Positions 61,994-64,000 of a DNA stretch of 64,000 nt are shown piece after piece (position 1 is the first letter of the stretch; each line of letters begins with the position of its first letter). This DNA is from Burkholderia vietnamiensis LMG 10929 (lineage in GTDB: Bacteria > Pseudomonadota > Gammaproteobacteria > Burkholderiales > Burkholderiaceae). The translations under genes and the position numbers were made by a program. The notes under the pieces were generated by a model. It saw nothing but the letters and a program-made list of their open reading frames with translations, did not search any database and had not been told where the DNA came from. The DNA is taken from positions 496,001 to 560,000 of the forward strand of contig NZ_CP009631.1 of the NCBI RefSeq assembly GCF_000959445.1, given 5' to 3'.

Positions 61994-64000
61994 TTACTTC
62001 GTGTTCGCGTTCGCGGCGGCCACGGCGGTCATGTTGATGATCCGGCGCACGGTCGCAGCCGGCGTCAGGATGTGAACCGGCTTCGCGGCGCCGAGCAGGA
62101 ACGGGCCGACCGTCACGCCGTCCCCGCCGACCATCTTCAGCAGGTTGTACGCGATGTTCGCCGCTTCGACGTTCGGCATGATCAGCAGGTTCGCTTCGCC
62201 CGACAGCGTGGTGCCCGGGAACGCAGCCTTGCGGACCGCTTCGGACAGCGCCGCATCGCCATGCATTTCGCCATCGACCTCGAGGTTCGGCGCACGCTCG
62301 TTGATCAGCCGGCGGGCTTCGGCCATCCGGCGCGACGACGCCGACGGCGCGCTGCCGAAGTTCGAGTTCGACAGCAGTGCGGCCTTCGGCGTGATGCCGA
62401 AGCGCTCGATCTCGCCGGCCGCCTGGATCGTCATGTCGGCGAGCTGCTCGGCGCTCGGCAGCTCGTTCACGTAGGTGTCGCACATGAACAGGTTGCGGCC
62501 CGGCAGCATCAGCAGGTTCATCGCCGCGAAATGCTCGGCGCCCTTCGCACGGCCCAGCACCTGCTCGATGAACTTCAGGTGCGTGTGGAACGTGTCGATC
62601 ATCCCGCAGATCATCCCGTCCGCGTCGCCCAGATGCACGAGCATCGCGCCGATCAGCGTGTTGAACTTGCGCAGCGCCGCCTTCGCGACTTCCGGCGTCA
62701 CGCCGTCGCGCGCGCCGATCTCGTGGTACGCCTGCCAGTAGCGCTGGTAGCGCGTATCGTCTTCCGGATTCACGATCTCGAAATCGACGCCGGCCTTCAG
62801 CTTCGAGCCGATCTTCTCGAGGCGCATCTCGACGACCGACGGCCGGCCGATGATGACCGGCTTCGCGATCTTCTCGAGCAGCACGAATTGCGCGGCACGC
62901 AGCACGCGCTCGTCCTCGCCCTCGGCGAACACGATGCGCGCTTCCTTCTTCTTCGCGGTCGCGAACACCGGACGCATCACCATGCCGGTGCGGTAGACGG
63001 TCGTGCCGAGTTGCTCGCGGTAGGCGTCCATGTCCTCGATCGGACGGGTCGCGACGCCCGAATCCATCGCGGCCTGCGCGACGGCCGGCGCGATCTTGAT
63101 GATCAGGCGCGGATCGAACGGCTTCGGAATCAGGTATTCCGGCCCGAACTCGAGCGAGTGGCCTTCATATGCCTTCGCGACTTCCTCGCTCTGGTCGGTT
63201 TCCTCGGCCAGTTCGGCGATCGCGCGCACGCATGCGAGCTTCATTTCCTCGGTGATCGTCGTCGCGCCGACGTCCAGCGCGCCGCGGAAGATGAACGGGA
63301 AGCACAGCACGTTGTTGACCTGGTTCGGATAGTCCGAACGGCCGGTCGCGACGATCGCGTCCGGGCGCACGGCCTTCGCGTCTTCCGGGCGGATTTCCGG
63401 CTCCGGGTTCGCCAGTGCGAGGATCAGCGGCCGGTCGCCCATCGTCTTGACCATGTCCTGCTTCAGCACGCCCGCGCTCGAGCAGCCGAGGAACACGTCC
63501 GCGCCGACGATCGCATCGGCGAGCGTGCGCGCGTCGGTGGTCGCCGCATAGCGCTGCTTCGACGGATCGAGATTGCCGCGCCCTTCGTAGATCACGCCCT
63601 TCGAGTCGGCCACCAGGATGTTCGTCTTCGTCAGGCCGAGCTTCACGAGCAGGTCCAGACACGCGATCGCGGCCGCGCCGGCGCCCGAGCACACGAGTTT
63701 CACGTCGGCGAGCTTCTTGCCGACGACCTTCAGGCCGTTCAGGATCGCGGCCGACGCGATGATCGCGGTGCCGTGCTGGTCGTCGTGGAAGACCGGAATC
63801 TTCATGCGCTCGCGCAGCTTCTGCTCGATGTAGAAGCATTCGGGCGCCTTGATGTCCTCGAGGTTGATGCCGCCGAGCGTCGGCTCGAGCATCGCGATCG
63901 CCTCGACCAGCTTGTCGGGGTCCGATTCGGACAGTTCGATGTCGAACACGTCGATGCCCGCGAACTTCTTGAACAGGCAGCCCTTGCCCTCCATCACCGG
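61994..64000 (-). CDS. maeB: NADP-dependent malic enzyme, MaeB type (partial, N-terminus outside window)
   Basis: Decarboxylates malate to pyruvate. The window holds 668 codons: the malic enzyme domain with the nucleotide-binding [15 protein letters not shown], then, from about residue 350 of this part, a C-terminal phosphotransacetylase-like domain (ending [22 protein letters not shown]), the usual fusion of MaeB. In MaeB the C-terminal domain is regulatory and not an active transacetylase. The true start lies beyond the right edge, and the frame continues to the last base. Confidence 0.95.
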   Translation of the reverse strand, partial: PVMEGKGCLFKKFAGIDVFDIELSESDPDKLVEAIAMLEPTLGGINLEDIKAPECFYIEQKLRERMKIPVFHDDQHGTAIIASAAILNGLKVVGKKLADVKLVCSGAGAAAIACLDLLVKLGLTKTNILVADSKGVIYEGRGNLDPSKQRYAATTDARTLADAIVGADVFLGCSSAGVLKQDMVKTMGDRPLILALANPEPEIRPEDAKAVRPDAIVATGRSDYPNQVNNVLCFPFIFRGALDVGATTITEEMKLACVRAIAELAEETDQSEEVAKAYEGHSLEFGPEYLIPKPFDPRLIIKIAPAVAQAAMDSGVATRPIEDMDAYREQLGTTVYRTGMVMRPVFATAKKKEARIVFAEGEDERVLRAAQFVLLEKIAKPVIIGRPSVVEMRLEKIGSKLKAGVDFEIVNPEDDTRYQRYWQAYHEIGARDGVTPEVAKAALRKFNTLIGAMLVHLGDADGMICGMIDTFHTHLKFIEQVLGRAKGAEHFAAMNLLMLPGRNLFMCDTYVNELPSAEQLADMTIQAAGEIERFGITPKAALLSNSNFGSAPSASSRRMAEARRLINERAPNLEVDGEMHGDAALSEAVRKAAFPGTTLSGEANLLIMPNVEAANIAYNLLKMVGGDGVTVGPFLLGAAKPVHILTPAATVRRIINMTAVAAANANTK

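Overview
The window looks like a stretch of the main chromosome of a Burkholderia species, probably of the B. cepacia complex. This is an inference from the high GC content, the protein sequences, the betaproteobacterial gene order and the style of the phenylacetate and tyrosine catabolic genes; I could not run a search. No phage, insertion sequence, integrase, CRISPR array or defence system was seen. I did not find a wholly new protein system. The best candidates for new biology are regulatory.

Layout. 1-5.0 kb: a cytochrome c4-type gene (cut by the left edge), engB, a candidate small RNA with an anti-Shine-Dalgarno loop, hemB, and a convergent cutA-dsbD pair. 5.1-24.8 kb, minus strand: the alpha, spc, S10 and str ribosomal operons in one almost unbroken run, from rplQ (distal) up to rpsL (promoter end), with rpoA, secY, infA, fusA and a first tuf gene. 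24.9-26.7 kb: recQ. 27-40.9 kb, minus strand: tRNA-Tyr, tRNA-Gly, tRNA-Thr, a second tuf, tRNA-Trp, secE, nusG, rplK, rplA, rplJ, rplL, rpoB and rpoC. 40.9-42.1 kb: a gene-free stretch. 42.1-47.7 kb, minus strand: a complete rRNA operon (16S, tRNA-Ile, tRNA-Ala, 23S, 5S) with promoter, boxA elements and terminator.

48-64 kb is a metabolic region: a secreted SGNH hydrolase, the phenylacetyl-CoA epoxidase operon paaABCDE, a DUF1835 protein with a TetR regulator (probable PaaR), a GNAT acetyltransferase, an Lrp-type regulator divergent from hppD (4-hydroxyphenylpyruvate dioxygenase), a tiny exported protein, a fused indolepyruvate ferredoxin oxidoreductase, and the malic enzyme maeB (cut by the right edge).

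Together the left two thirds encode most of the machinery of translation, transcription and Sec export, with clear sigma70 promoters at the heads of the str, spc, tRNA-tuf and rrn units. The right third has a theme of aromatic amino acid and phenylacetate breakdown: paa and hppD open or prepare rings, and the indolepyruvate enzyme oxidises arylpyruvates to acyl-CoA. A perfect 16-bp palindrome in the paaA promoter is the likely TetR operator.
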